A stretch of 64,000 bases of DNA, from assembly GCF_000688255.1 (NCBI RefSeq), contig NZ_JHYS01000006.1:1-64000 (forward strand). The letters run 5' to 3'. Shown in pieces: positions 49,369 through 58,275 of the stretch. The DNA comes from Simplicispira psychrophila DSM 11588. Lineage in GTDB: Bacteria; Pseudomonadota; Gammaproteobacteria; Burkholderiales; Burkholderiaceae_C. The stretch's first letter is position 1. Each line of letters opens with the position of its first letter. The translations under genes and the position numbers were made by a program. The notes below the pieces were generated by a model. The model was not told the origin of the DNA. It ran no database searches and worked only from the letters and a program-made list of their open reading frames with translations.

Positions 49369-49692
49369 TTAAACCGTGGTGCCGAGCGCCTGCTTGAGTT
49401 CACCCGACTCGTACATCTCCATCATGATGTCCGAGCCGCCAATGAATTCGCCCTTAATGTAGAGCTGTGGAATGGTGGGCCACTTGCTGTAGTCCTTGAT
49501 GCCTTGGCGAATTTCTTCGTCTTCCAGCACATTGACAGTGACGATAGCCTTGGGATCTACGCCGCAGGCCTTGAGCACCTGGATGGCGCGGCCGGAAAAA
49601 CCGCACTGAGGGAAGCTGGCCGTGCCTTTCATGAACAGCAGCACGTCGCTGGATTTAACGAGATCGTCGATGCGTTTCTGGGTATCGCTCAT
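49369..49692 (-). CDS. grxD: Monothiol glutaredoxin (Grx4 type)
   Basis: Carries [2Fe-2S] clusters between proteins with glutathione and BolA partners. The active site is CGFS in FPQCGFSGRA (about 28-37), with WPTIPQLYIKGEFIGGSDI after it. Length is 107 residues, as usual for single-domain CGFS glutaredoxins. It lies between the CNNM gene and prmC on the same strand, 37 bp downstream of prmC. Confidence 0.97.
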   Translation of the reverse strand: MSDTQKRIDDLVKSSDVLLFMKGTASFPQCGFSGRAIQVLKACGVDPKAIVTVNVLEDEEIRQGIKDYSKWPTIPQLYIKGEFIGGSDIMMEMYESGELKQALGTTV

Positions 49693-49729
49693 GAAAACTC
49701 CGGTAGGTAAAAAGAGAACTATGCCGTGA

Positions 49730-50578
49730 TTATTTCACTGTCGGCCATTGCCCGCCTGAGCAACGCGCGATGCCGGCGAGGTCTTTGCGGCTTTGTACCT
49801 GCACGAATCCGGCGGCGCGCAGCAGCGCTTGCACCGCCTCGGCCTGATCCCAGCCGTGCTCCAGCAGTAGCCAGCCACCGGGGTGCAGGTGCGCCGGCGC
49901 TTGGGCGACGATGTGGCGGATGTCGTCCAGCCCATCAGCGCCGCTGGCCAGCGCCTGCAGCGGCTCGTGGCGCAGCGCAGCCAAGTGCGGGTCGGCAGCG
50001 GCAATGTAGGGTGGATTGGAGACGATGGCGTCAAACCAGCCGGTGACACCGCGCAGCCAGTCGCCGTGCGCAAACTGCACCGCCAAGCCCAGCTGCGTAG
50101 CGTTGGCCTGCGCCACCGCCAACGCATCGTGGCTGGCATCGATGGCCCTGACCTGTGCATCCGGGCGCTGGTGTTGCAGGGCGAGGGCGATAGCGCCGCT
50201 GCCAGTGCCCAAGTCGAGCACGCGCGGCGTGTGTACCGGTGCCAGCAGCTCCAGCGCCCAATCGACCAAGGTTTCGGTGTCGGGGCGCGGGTCGAGCACG
50301 CGTGCGTCAATGTGCAGTGGCAGGCCGTAAAACTCTTTCGTGCCGCGCAGGTAGGCCACGGGTTCACCGGCAGCGCGGCGCTGGCACAGGGCGATAAAGC
50401 AGGCGTGCTCAGGCGGCGCCAGGGCGTCGTTGTCGTGCGCCAGCAGCCAGGCGCGGCCGGCGTCGGCGCGATTCAGCACGTGCAGCAGCAGCAATTGGGC
50501 GTCGATGCGCTCTAAACCCAGCGTCTGGGCTTGCGCCAAGGCATCGCGCAAAGTCAAAAGTGTAGGCAGTGCAGACAT
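49730..50578 (-). CDS. prmC: Peptide chain release factor N5-glutamine methyltransferase
   Basis: Methylates the glutamine of the GGQ motif of RF1 and RF2. The SAM-binding loop is VLDLGTGSGAIALAL (about 115-129) and the substrate motif is SNPPYIAA. An N-terminal helical domain contacts the release factor. Length is 282 residues. Its natural substrate RF1 is encoded just upstream (prfA), with only a repeat copy between them. Confidence 0.95.
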   Translation of the reverse strand: MSALPTLLTLRDALAQAQTLGLERIDAQLLLLHVLNRADAGRAWLLAHDNDALAPPEHACFIALCQRRAAGEPVAYLRGTKEFYGLPLHIDARVLDPRPDTETLVDWALELLAPVHTPRVLDLGTGSGAIALALQHQRPDAQVRAIDASHDALAVAQANATQLGLAVQFAHGDWLRGVTGWFDAIVSNPPYIAAADPHLAALRHEPLQALASGADGLDDIRHIVAQAPAHLHPGGWLLLEHGWDQAEAVQALLRAAGFVQVQSRKDLAGIARCSGGQWPTVK

Positions 50579-50588
50579 TTTGCTCTGT

Positions 50589-50640
50589 TTTTAATAGCTA
50601 CTGGCGCACGTTTTTAAAGGGTTACAGGCCAATTTCACTA
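50589..50640 (+). repeat. Dispersed palindromic repeat, copy 9
   Basis: TTTTTAATAGCTACTGGCGC, loop, then AAAGGGTTACAGGCC and AATTTCACTATA. It lies in the 73-bp gap between prfA and prmC, both on the minus strand. Confidence 0.7.
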
Positions 50641-50651
50641 TAAATTGCCAG

Positions 50652-51740
50652 TTATAGCTGCCCGCTACGCTCCAGATCGGCCAGCAACTCGGCTTCGCGG
50701 GCGTGTTGCAGCGCTTGCAGCACCTCGCCCAAATCACCTTCCATCACGTACAGCAGCTTGTACAGCGTCAGGTTGATGCGGTGGTCGGTTAGACGGCCTT
50801 GCGGAAAGTTGTAGGTACGGATGCGATCCGAGCGGTCGCCGCTGCCAATCAGCCCCTTGCGCTCGGCGGCTTCTTTGGCGGCGCGTTCGCTGCGGTCTTT
50901 TTCTTGGATGCGTGCCTGTAGCACTTGTAGTGCTTTGGCCTTGTTGGCGTGCTGGCTGCGCCCGTCTTGACACTCGGCGACGATGCCGGTCGGCAGGTGC
51001 ACCACGCGCACGGCGGAGTCAGTTTTGTTGATGTGCTGGCCACCGGCGCCGCTGGCGCGGAAGGTGTCGATGCGTAAATCGGCCGGATTGAGCTTGATGG
51101 CCTCCTGCGCGTCCGGCTCGGGCATGACCGCCACGGTGCAGGCGCTGGTATGGATGCGGCCTTGGGTCTCGGTCGTCGGCACGCGCTGCACGCGGTGGCC
51201 ACCGGACTCAAAACGCAGCTGGCCGTAAATATCGTCGCCGGCCACGCGCAGCACGATTTCTTTATAGCCACCCAACTCGGCGGCGTGCTCGCTGACGATT
51301 TCGACGGTCCAACCGACACGGTCGGCGTAGCGCATGTACATGCGCGCCAAATCGCCGGCAAACAGCGCGGATTCGTCGCCGCCGGTGCCGGCGCGGATTT
51401 CGACAAACGCATTGCGCGCGTCTTGCGGGTCTTTGGGCAGCAGCAGGCGCTGCAGTTCGTCTTCCAGCGCCAGCAATTCGGTTTGGGCGCTGTCGATTTC
51501 TTCTTGCGCCATCTCCGCCATGTCGGGGTCACTGAGCATGTCCTGCGCGCCCGCCAAATCGCTGCTGCGCTGGCACCAGCGCGCGTAGCGGCCGGCAATT
51601 TGTGTCACTTCGGCGTGCTCGCGCGACAGCAGGCGGTACTGCGCCATGTCGCCCATGATGTCTTCGCGCGACAGCAGAAAGTCAAGCTCGCCCAAGCGCC
51701 GGGCGTAGCGCTCCAGCTGGTTTTGGAGGAAGGGTTGCAT
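50652..51740 (-). CDS. prfA: Peptide chain release factor 1
   Basis: Ends translation at UAA and UAG. The stop-codon motif P-x-T reads PTT in [17 protein letters not shown], and the peptidyl-transferase motif GGQ is in [15 protein letters not shown]. Length is 362 residues. Typical N-terminal coiled region and C-terminal [16 protein letters not shown] are present. prmC follows on the same strand, and hemA precedes it. Confidence 0.97.
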   Translation of the reverse strand: MQPFLQNQLERYARRLGELDFLLSREDIMGDMAQYRLLSREHAEVTQIAGRYARWCQRSSDLAGAQDMLSDPDMAEMAQEEIDSAQTELLALEDELQRLLLPKDPQDARNAFVEIRAGTGGDESALFAGDLARMYMRYADRVGWTVEIVSEHAAELGGYKEIVLRVAGDDIYGQLRFESGGHRVQRVPTTETQGRIHTSACTVAVMPEPDAQEAIKLNPADLRIDTFRASGAGGQHINKTDSAVRVVHLPTGIVAECQDGRSQHANKAKALQVLQARIQEKDRSERAAKEAAERKGLIGSGDRSDRIRTYNFPQGRLTDHRINLTLYKLLYVMEGDLGEVLQALQHAREAELLADLERSGQL

Positions 51741-51767
51741 GGAAATAGAAATTTTTAGCTACTGAAA

Positions 51768-51810
51768 TAGTAGCTATTAGCGCAAGCCAGGTGGCCGCTA
51801 GAGGGTTTTT
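51768..51810 (+). repeat. Dispersed palindromic repeat, copy 10, overlapping the hemA stop codon
   Basis: TAGTAGCTATTAGCGCAAGC, loop, then CGCTAGAGGGTTTTTTTGCC. The CTA of CGCTAGAG (51798-51800) is the hemA stop on the minus strand, so the last codons of hemA (KKTL) come from the repeat. Confidence 0.75.
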
Positions 51811-53096
51811 TTGCCCTGCGAACGCAGGAACAGGCGCGAAGCAGTGTGTGCGGTCTGGGCGCGTGCGGCGCCGTCGGCGTTGCGCAGCTCGGCCAGGGTG
51901 CCATGCAGCATTTTTTTGGCGACACCGCGCGACAGGGCTTCCAGCACCGATTCGATGTCTTCGCCTCGTGCAATGCGCCGGCGGGCGCGTGCCAGTTCGG
52001 TGGCGCGCCAGGCATCAGATTGGCCCTGCAATTGCTGGATCAACGGCACCACACCGTGTTGCGGGTCGCGCTGGTCCATCCAGTGCAGAAAGCTTTGCAC
52101 ACCGGCGTCGATGATGGCCTCGGCCTGTTCGACCGCGGCCTGGCGGCTGGCCTGCGCGGTTTGCACCACGCTGGCCAGGTCGTCCACGGTGTAGAGGTAA
52201 ACGTCTTCGAGCTGTTTGACTTCGGGCTCAATATCACGCGGCACGGCTAAATCGACCATGAACATCGGGCGGTGGCGGCGTTTTTTCAGCGCACGCTCCA
52301 CAGCGCCCAAGCCGACAATGGGCAGGCTGCTGGCGGTGCAGCTGACGACGATGTCGAATTCGTGCAGACGATCGGGCAGCTCGCTCAGGCGCAGCACTTC
52401 GCCGCCAAAGCGGGTGGCGAGCTTTTCGCCGCGCTCCAGCGTGCGGTTGGCGATGGCGATGGCTTTGGGCATACGCGCGGCAAAGTGCGTGGCGGTCAGC
52501 TCAATCATTTCGCCGGCGCCAACAAACAGCACGCGTGTTTGGCTTAAATCTTCAAATAACTGGCTGGCTAAACGCACCGCAGCGGCGGCCATGCTGATGC
52601 TGTGCGCGCCAATCTCGGTGGAGGTGCGGACTTCTTTGGCGACGGCAAAACTGCGCTGAAACAGCTGGTTCAGTGTCGAACCGAGTGCGCCGGCACTGTC
52701 GGCGGCGCGCACGGCGTCTTTCATTTGGCCGAGGATTTGTGGTTCGCCCAGCACCATCGAATCGAGTCCGCTGGCGACGCGGAAAGCGTGGCGCGCCACC
52801 GGGCCGTCTTCCAGGGTGTAGGAATGGGCGCGCAGCACGTCGGTGCTGACGCCGCCGCTTTGGGCGAGCCAGCCTAGGGTGTGATCGAGCGCGGCGTGGT
52901 CACCAGCGCAATAAATCTCGGTGCGGTTGCAGGTGGAGATGATGGCCGACTCGACGCGGTGGTGCGGGCTGCCCTGTCCCAGCGCTTGGCGCAAGCCTTG
53001 CAAGGTGGGTGGTATTTGATCGACCGCGAACGCAAAACGACCGCGCAGATCAAGCGGCGCGGTGGTGTGGTTAATGCCTAAAGCCCAGACTGCCAT
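51798..53096 (-). CDS. hemA: Glutamyl-tRNA reductase
   Basis: Reduces glutamyl-tRNA to glutamate-1-semialdehyde, the first committed step of tetrapyrrole synthesis. The catalytic cysteine is in [11 protein letters not shown] (about 49-59). The NADPH-binding domain has [20 protein letters not shown], and the C-terminal dimerisation helices follow. Length is 432 residues from the ATG at 53096 ([15 protein letters not shown]); the frame is open to 53144. The final residues lie in a repeat copy, and RSQGKKTL is not a conserved end. In E. coli, hemA, prfA and prmC form an operon in this order, as here. Confidence 0.95.
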   Translation of the reverse strand: MAVWALGINHTTAPLDLRGRFAFAVDQIPPTLQGLRQALGQGSPHHRVESAIISTCNRTEIYCAGDHAALDHTLGWLAQSGGVSTDVLRAHSYTLEDGPVARHAFRVASGLDSMVLGEPQILGQMKDAVRAADSAGALGSTLNQLFQRSFAVAKEVRTSTEIGAHSISMAAAAVRLASQLFEDLSQTRVLFVGAGEMIELTATHFAARMPKAIAIANRTLERGEKLATRFGGEVLRLSELPDRLHEFDIVVSCTASSLPIVGLGAVERALKKRRHRPMFMVDLAVPRDIEPEVKQLEDVYLYTVDDLASVVQTAQASRQAAVEQAEAIIDAGVQSFLHWMDQRDPQHGVVPLIQQLQGQSDAWRATELARARRRIARGEDIESVLEALSRGVAKKMLHGTLAELRNADGAARAQTAHTASRLFLRSQGKKTL

Positions 53097-53167
53097 TTTC
53101 GAATTATAAAATTTGTTGCAGCTGCGCGCCGCTGGTGCGGGCACAAACCTTGATCTGCGTTAGTTTT

Positions 53168-53446
53168 ATGACTCCTTTCGTTGCTTTTAACCACCTGCTC
53201 AATTTTGTCGGCCCAGCCGCTGTGGTGGCACTGGTGCTGTGCATGGGGACGCTGATTTTTTGGTCAAAACGACCGCTAGCGCTTTCCTGGTCTGCGCAAT
53301 TAGCTCTTAATTTTATAGTGGGCTGCGCAGTACTGCTGGCTGGCTTGTGGTGGGGCGGACGCGACGGCAAGATGCTCACCTACGCCGCGCTGGTGCTGGC
53401 GTGTGCCAGCTGCCAGTGGATCGTGCTGCGCGGCTGGCGCGGCTGA
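53168..53446 (+). CDS. Small membrane protein, unknown function
   Basis: A 92-residue protein with three hydrophobic segments: about 12-31 (VGPAAVVALVLCMGTLIFW), 46-62 (ALNFIVGCAVLLAGLWW) and 69-84. I do not recognise the family. Residues 34-51 or so (KRPLALSWSAQLALNFIV) are encoded by a reverse copy of the dispersed repeat, read through in frame. It is divergent from hemA and its start falls 72 bp from hemA. The small size and position between hemA and ftsY make it credible but not certain. Confidence 0.6.
   Translation: MTPFVAFNHLLNFVGPAAVVALVLCMGTLIFWSKRPLALSWSAQLALNFIVGCAVLLAGLWWGGRDGKMLTYAALVLACASCQWIVLRGWRG
53268..53322 (-). repeat. Dispersed palindromic repeat, copy 11, inside a coding sequence
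   Basis: On the minus strand: AGCTAATTGCGCAGACCAGG, then AAAGCGCTAGCGGTC and GTTTTGA, matching the consensus in both arms and in the trailing TTTTGA. It lies wholly inside the 92-codon gene, within the loop and the start of the second membrane helix. Confidence 0.7.
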
Positions 53447-53455
53447 CAGCAATCG

Positions 53456-54664
53456 TCATGCCAGCAGCGCCTGGGCAAATTCGCGCGCGTTGAAGGTTTC
53501 CAGGTCTTCCAGCTTTTCGCCGACGCCGATGAAATACACCGGAAACGGTCGCTCTTGGGCAATCGCCGCCAGCACGCCGCCCTTGGCCGTGCCGTCGAGC
53601 TTGGTGATGATCAGTCCGGTGAGTTGCAGCGCATCGTCAAAGGCGCGCACTTGGGCCAGGGCGTTCTGACCGGTGTTGCCGTCGATCACCAGCAGCACTT
53701 CGTGCGGCGCGCTGGCATCGGCCTTGGTGACGACACGGCGGATTTTTTTCAGCTCTTCCATCAGGTGCAGCTGCGTCGGCAGGCGCCCGGCGGTATCGAC
53801 CAGCACTACATCCTTGCGCCGTGCCTTGCCGGCGGTGACGGCGTCAAAGCTCACGGCCGCCGGATCGCCGCCTTCCTGGCTGACGATTTCGACCAGATTG
53901 CGGTCGGCCCAGACATTGAGTTGCTCGCGCGCAGCGGCGCGGAAGGTGTCGGCGGCGGCCAGCAGCACGCTGGCGCCGCCGTTGGCCAGGTGTTTGGTCA
54001 GCTTGCCGATGGAGGTGGTTTTGCCGGCGCCGTTGACGCCGGCCACCATGATCACGGTGGGCTGGTGTTGGCCGATGACCAGCGCCTTTTCTAGCGGTCG
54101 CAGCAATTCGGTCAGTGCCTGGGTCAGCAGGTCTTTCACGGCAGTGGGGTCGGTGGTCTTGCTTTCCTTGACGCGGCGCTTGAGGTCGTTCAGCAGCCAC
54201 TGTGTGGCCTTGACGCCGGTGTCGGCCATCAGCAGGGCTTCTTCCAGTTGCTCATACAGCGCGTCATCGATTTTGGTACCGGTGAACACCGTGGTGATGC
54301 TGGAGCCGGTCTTGCGCAGGCCGGTTTTCAGGCGATGGAGCCAGCCGCTGCGCCCGTCAGCGGGCGCGGGCGGCGCCCGCAGTGCCGCTTCTGGCGCAAG
54401 GGGAACGGTAGGGGCGGTCAGGGTGACGGGAGCCTTGAGCGCGTCCAGCGGTGCCGGTGGTGCGGGCGGTGTGGCTTTGGCGCCAAAGGGCTTGCGCAGC
54501 CAGTCCAGCGCCGCATTGGCGCCCGTCGGCGTTGCAGCGGGCAGTGGTGCGGCGGTGTCAGGCGACTGGATCTGCACCGGAGCAGCAGCAGGGGAGGCGA
54601 GCGGTGCCGACAGCGTGTCGGCAGCGGGCGGTAGAGGGGGTTTCTTTTTGAAAAAGCTGAACAT
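53456..54664 (-). CDS. ftsY: Signal recognition particle receptor FtsY
   Basis: Docks ribosome-SRP complexes at the membrane. The NG GTPase part has G1 in VAGVNGAGKTTSIGKL, DTAGRLPTQ, and TKLDGTAKGG. The N-terminal A region (about 1-110) is rich in Pro and Ala and short compared with E. coli FtsY (about 200 residues). Length is 402 residues from the ATG at 54664 (MFSFFKKKPPLPP); the frame is open upstream to 54997 opposite the peptidase gene, with no similarity. It is divergent from the M16 peptidase genes. Confidence 0.95.
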   Translation of the reverse strand: MFSFFKKKPPLPPAADTLSAPLASPAAAPVQIQSPDTAAPLPAATPTGANAALDWLRKPFGAKATPPAPPAPLDALKAPVTLTAPTVPLAPEAALRAPPAPADGRSGWLHRLKTGLRKTGSSITTVFTGTKIDDALYEQLEEALLMADTGVKATQWLLNDLKRRVKESKTTDPTAVKDLLTQALTELLRPLEKALVIGQHQPTVIMVAGVNGAGKTTSIGKLTKHLANGGASVLLAAADTFRAAAREQLNVWADRNLVEIVSQEGGDPAAVSFDAVTAGKARRKDVVLVDTAGRLPTQLHLMEELKKIRRVVTKADASAPHEVLLVIDGNTGQNALAQVRAFDDALQLTGLIITKLDGTAKGGVLAAIAQERPFPVYFIGVGEKLEDLETFNAREFAQALLA

Positions 54665-54692
54665 TGCAGGGTTCTTAGAATCACTGCATTCT

Positions 54693-56138
54693 ATGAAACA
54701 CGCTATCACCTTATTGGGCCTGCTGGCCTGCCTCACCGCCGCAGCCCAGCCTGCGGCGCTTTCTAGTCCGGCGCTGGCGCCGCCAGCCGTGCCCTCTGGT
54801 GCGGCCACCGCCTCGGGCGCCCAGCAGTTCACGCTGTCCAACGGCATGACGTTGCTGGTGCAGCCCGACCGGCGCGCGCCCACGGCGATGCACATGGTCT
54901 GGGTGCGTGTGGGCGCTATCGACGAGGTCGATGGCACCTCGGGCGTAGCCCATGTGCTGGAGCACATGCTGTTCAAGGGCACGAAGAAGGTGCCCACGGG
55001 CGAGTTTTCCCGCCGTGTCGCGGCGCTGGGTGGCCAGGAAAACGCCTTTACCAGCCGCGATTACACCGGCTATTACCAGCAGATCCCGGCCAACAAGCTG
55101 GAAGACGTGATGCGCCTGGAGTCCGACCGCTTTGCCCACAACCAGTGGCCGGACGAGGAGTTTCGCAAGGAGTTGGAAGTGGTCAAGGAAGAGCGCCGGA
55201 TGCGCACCGACGACCAGCCGCGCGCACTGCTGATGGAGCAGTTGCATGCGGCGGTGTTTGTGGCCTCGCCTTATCACCGCCCCATCGTCGGCTGGATGAG
55301 CGACCTGGACGCCATGACGCCCGACGACGCGCGCCAGTTCTATCAGCGCTGGTATGTGCCGGCTAACGCCGCCATCGTGGTGGCGGGTGATGTCGATGTG
55401 CCGCGCGTGCGCGCACTGGCTGAAAAATACTATGGCCGTATTCCGGCCCGTGCCGTGCCGGTGCGCAAGCCGCGCACTGAGCCGGTGCAGCCGGGCCTGC
55501 GCCGCATTACGGTCAAGGCGCCGGCCGAGCAGGCCTATGTGGCGCTGGCGTTCCGTGCGCCGAGTCTGGAACGGCTGGAAGCCTTGACGGGCAGTGACCA
55601 GGATGCGCTGGCGCTGGTGGTGCTGTCGGCGGTGCTCAGTGGTTACGACGGCGCCCGTTTGGAGCGGGCTCTGAGCCAGGGCGCTGATCGCGTGGCCGAC
55701 ACCTCGGGCAGCAGCGCCGACGTGATGGGGCGCGGTCCGAGTCTGTTTTATTTGAACGGTGTGCCAGCCCAGGGCAAAACCGCCCAGCAGGTCGAAGATG
55801 CCCTGCGCGCGCAAGTGGCGCGTGTCGCCAGCGCGGGCGTCAACCCGGCCGAATTGGAGCGCGTCAAGACGCAGTGGGTGGCCAGCACGGTGTACCAGCG
55901 CGATTCGCTCACCAGCCAAGCCAGCGATCTGGGCAGCAACTGGGTGCAAGGGCTGCCGCTGGATGCCGAAGAGCGCCTGTTGGCTTTGCTGCGCGGTGTC
56001 ACGCCGGAGCAGGTGCAAAGCGTAGCGCAGCGGTACTTTGGCGATGACCAGTTGACGGTAGCCACCTTGGCGCCGCAGCCGCTCGATCCGAACCGCAAGC
56101 CCCCGACAGCCCCGGCTGCGGGCGATCGGCTGCACTGA
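54693..56138 (+). CDS. M16-family zinc peptidase, catalytic subunit
   Basis: A secreted metallopeptidase with a signal peptide (HAITLLGLLACLTAAAQP). The inverted zinc motif HxxEH is in HVLEHMLFKGTKKVP (about 83-97), and the third ligand, a glutamate some 70 residues later, lies in ELEVVKEERRMRTDDQPR. Both M16 domains are present (about 45-190 and 205-400). Length is 481 residues. The next gene encodes a partner without the zinc motif, so the active enzyme is probably a heterodimer in the periplasm. The substrate is unknown. Confidence 0.92.
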   Translation: MKHAITLLGLLACLTAAAQPAALSSPALAPPAVPSGAATASGAQQFTLSNGMTLLVQPDRRAPTAMHMVWVRVGAIDEVDGTSGVAHVLEHMLFKGTKKVPTGEFSRRVAALGGQENAFTSRDYTGYYQQIPANKLEDVMRLESDRFAHNQWPDEEFRKELEVVKEERRMRTDDQPRALLMEQLHAAVFVASPYHRPIVGWMSDLDAMTPDDARQFYQRWYVPANAAIVVAGDVDVPRVRALAEKYYGRIPARAVPVRKPRTEPVQPGLRRITVKAPAEQAYVALAFRAPSLERLEALTGSDQDALALVVLSAVLSGYDGARLERALSQGADRVADTSGSSADVMGRGPSLFYLNGVPAQGKTAQQVEDALRAQVARVASAGVNPAELERVKTQWVASTVYQRDSLTSQASDLGSNWVQGLPLDAEERLLALLRGVTPEQVQSVAQRYFGDDQLTVATLAPQPLDPNRKPPTAPAAGDRLH

Positions 56139-56160
56139 ACTACGCTCCAGGGATTGATCC

Positions 56161-57513
56161 ATGTTTAATTTTAAAAAGATAGCTGCTCGCGCTGTATTCA
56201 TCAGTGCTGGGGTGGTTTTTTATACCCAATCGGCTTGGGCCTTGCTGCCCATCGAACACTGGAGCGAGCCCAGCGGCGCGCAAGTCTGGCTGGTGCAAAG
56301 CCCAGGCATTCCGATGGTCGATGTGCAGATCGACTTTGACGCCGGCGACCGGCGCGATCCAGCAGAGCAAGCCGGCCTGGCCAGCGCCGTGGCCACCATG
56401 GCCAGCAAGGGCGTGCGCGCGGTCGGTGATGCACCGGCGCTGGACGAAAACCAGCTCGGCGAGGCTTGGGCTGATCTGGGTGCCAACCTGGGTATGGGCG
56501 CTGGAAACGATGCTTTCAGCTTGTCGCTGCGCTCGCTAACCGAGCCGGACTTGCTCGGTAAAGCGGTGCAACTGGCAGCGCGCCAACTGGCCGAGCCGTC
56601 CTGGCCCGAAGATATTTGGCAGCGCGAACGGTCGCGCTGGGATGCCGCCATCCGTGAGTCCAACACCCGCCCGGGCACCGTAGCCGGGGATGCCTTTGCT
56701 GCTGCCGTGTATGGCAGCCACCCCTATGGCCAGCGCGTGACCGAAGAGACGCTGGCGCACATCAGCGTGGCCGATATGCAGCAATTCCACGTGCACTATT
56801 TGCAGGCGTGCCGTGCGCGCGTGGCCATCGTCGGCGCGGTGGACCGCGCCCAGGCGCAGGCGCTGGTGACGCAGTTGCTGGCGCGTCTGCCTGCCACCAC
56901 GCCAGCGCAGTGCGCGCCGCTGCCAGCGGTGCCGGAGGTGGCGCCTTTGACGGCGGCAGTGGAAAAAGACATTCCGTTTGCTTCGGCGCAGGCCTATGTG
57001 CTGATTGGCCAGCCCGGCTTCCAGCGCAAAGACCCGGACTTTCTGGCGCTGCTGGTGGGCAACCACATTTTGGGCGGCGGCGGCTTTACTTCACGCCTGA
57101 CCAACGAGGTGCGCGAAAAGCGCGGCCTGAGCTACAGCGTCTACAGCCATTTTTCGCCCGGACTGAACGCCGGCGCTTTTCTGATTGGCCTGCAAACGCG
57201 CCCCGACCAGGCCGCCCAGGCGCTGCAAGTGGCGCGTGAAACGCTGATGCGCTATGTCGCCGACGGCCCTACCGAGACCGAGCTGCGCGCTGCCAAGGAC
57301 AACCTGATTGGCGGCTTTGCCCTGCGCATTGACAGCAACCGCAAACTGCTGGGCAACGTGGTCAACATCGCCACCAACGGTTTGCCGCTGGACTATCTGG
57401 AGCATTGGACCGAGCGCGTGCAGGCGCTGACGGCGGCGCAGGTGCGCGCTGCGATGCAGCGCAAGCTGCAGTCTGAGCGCATGGCCACCGTGGTGTTGGG
57501 AGCCCAGCCATGA
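56161..57513 (+). CDS. M16-family peptidase homologue lacking the zinc motif
   Basis: The second member of an M16 pair, 450 residues. The region that would hold HxxEH reads ASAVATMASKGVRAV, so the zinc site is absent. The C-terminal domain keeps GGGGFTSRLTNEVREKRGLS, the substrate-binding R/Y block of the family. The signal peptide (KKIAARAVFISAGVVF, about 5-20) resembles a copy of the dispersed repeat at DNA level. It begins 22 bp after the active subunit and overlaps rsmD by four bases. Confidence 0.9.
   Translation: MFNFKKIAARAVFISAGVVFYTQSAWALLPIEHWSEPSGAQVWLVQSPGIPMVDVQIDFDAGDRRDPAEQAGLASAVATMASKGVRAVGDAPALDENQLGEAWADLGANLGMGAGNDAFSLSLRSLTEPDLLGKAVQLAARQLAEPSWPEDIWQRERSRWDAAIRESNTRPGTVAGDAFAAAVYGSHPYGQRVTEETLAHISVADMQQFHVHYLQACRARVAIVGAVDRAQAQALVTQLLARLPATTPAQCAPLPAVPEVAPLTAAVEKDIPFASAQAYVLIGQPGFQRKDPDFLALLVGNHILGGGGFTSRLTNEVREKRGLSYSVYSHFSPGLNAGAFLIGLQTRPDQAAQALQVARETLMRYVADGPTETELRAAKDNLIGGFALRIDSNRKLLGNVVNIATNGLPLDYLEHWTERVQALTAAQVRAAMQRKLQSERMATVVLGAQP
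56179..56215 (+). repeat. Possible repeat copy 12 within the signal-peptide codons
   Basis: ATAGCTGCTCGCGCTG, loop, ATCAGTGCTGGGG aligns to the repeat consensus at about 23 of 35 positions, after an A/T stretch TTTAATTTTAAAAAG. It lies in the first 18 codons of the M16 partner gene. Chance similarity cannot be ruled out. Confidence 0.4.
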
Positions 57514-58178
57514 CGCGCCGTCTGACCCCCGCCCAAGCCGTAGCCGCACTGCGCACGCCGCCGGCTGCTGCGGCCCCGGCCCCGAAAGCCCCGACCGCCA
57601 AAACCACCCCCAAAGCGCCGACCGGCGCCGGCCAGATCCGCATCATTGGCGGCCAGTGGAAACGCACGCGCTTGTCGGTGGCGCAGCGCCCCGGTTTGCG
57701 CCCGACGCCGGACCGCGTGCGCGAGACCTTGTTCAACTGGCTCGGCCAAGACTTGGTCGGCTGGCGCTGTTTTGATGCCTTTGCCGGCACCGGGGCGCTG
57801 GGCCTAGAAGCGGCTTCGCGCGGCGCGGCGGCGGTGCAACTGGTCGAGAACGACGCCGCGTTGGTGGCGCAGCTGGGTGTGCTGTGCCAGCGCCTGCAAG
57901 CCACCACGGTGCAGCTGCGCCGGGGCGATGGTGTGGCGTTGCTGCGCCAGTGCGCCCCGGCCAGCCTGGATCTGGTGTTGCTCGACCCGCCGTTTGGCAG
58001 TGATTTGTTCGAGCCCGCCCTGCAAGCTGCAGCGCGCGCCATCGGGCCGCAAGGCTTTATCTATCTGGAGGCCGCCAGCACCTGGAGCGACGAAGCGCTG
58101 GCGCCGCTGGGGCTGGTACTGCAGCGCCACCTGCGTGCTGGGGCCGTACATGCGCATCTGCTGCGCTTGGCAGGCTGA
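57510..58178 (+). CDS. rsmD: 16S rRNA (guanine-966 N2)-methyltransferase
   Basis: Methylates G966 of 16S rRNA. The SAM domain begins IRIIGGQWKRTRLSV (about 46-60), then GLRPTPDRVRETLFNWL, FDAFAGTGALGLEA and the catalytic LLDPPFGSDLFE. Length is 222 residues, with an N-terminal tail of about 45 residues rich in Ala, Pro and Lys that E. coli RsmD lacks. It is coupled to the M16 gene by an ATGA overlap. coaD follows after a repeat copy; rsmD-coaD is a common pair. Confidence 0.94.
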   Translation: MTRRLTPAQAVAALRTPPAAAAPAPKAPTAKTTPKAPTGAGQIRIIGGQWKRTRLSVAQRPGLRPTPDRVRETLFNWLGQDLVGWRCFDAFAGTGALGLEAASRGAAAVQLVENDAALVAQLGVLCQRLQATTVQLRRGDGVALLRQCAPASLDLVLLDPPFGSDLFEPALQAAARAIGPQGFIYLEAASTWSDEALAPLGLVLQRHLRAGAVHAHLLRLAG

Positions 58179-58192
58179 GCCACTTCTTTTTT

Positions 58193-58245
58193 AATAGCTG
58201 TTAGCGCTTTCCCCATAAGCGCTTGAGGCACTTTTTGCTTAAATT
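58193..58245 (+). repeat. Dispersed palindromic repeat, copy 13
   Basis: AATAGCTGTTAGCGCTTTCC, CCATAAGCGCTTGAGGC, then ACTTTTTGCTTAAA. One of the best-preserved copies. It lies in the gap between rsmD and coaD. Confidence 0.85.
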
Positions 58246-58275
58246 TTTGATCTCGCCCCCTAGGAGAGCTTCCCC

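Noticed and set aside
53673-54692. An upstream extension of the M16 peptidase frame opposite ftsY
   Set aside because: It lies antisense to the FtsY GTPase domain. A signal peptide begins at the ATG at 54693, which is the natural start.
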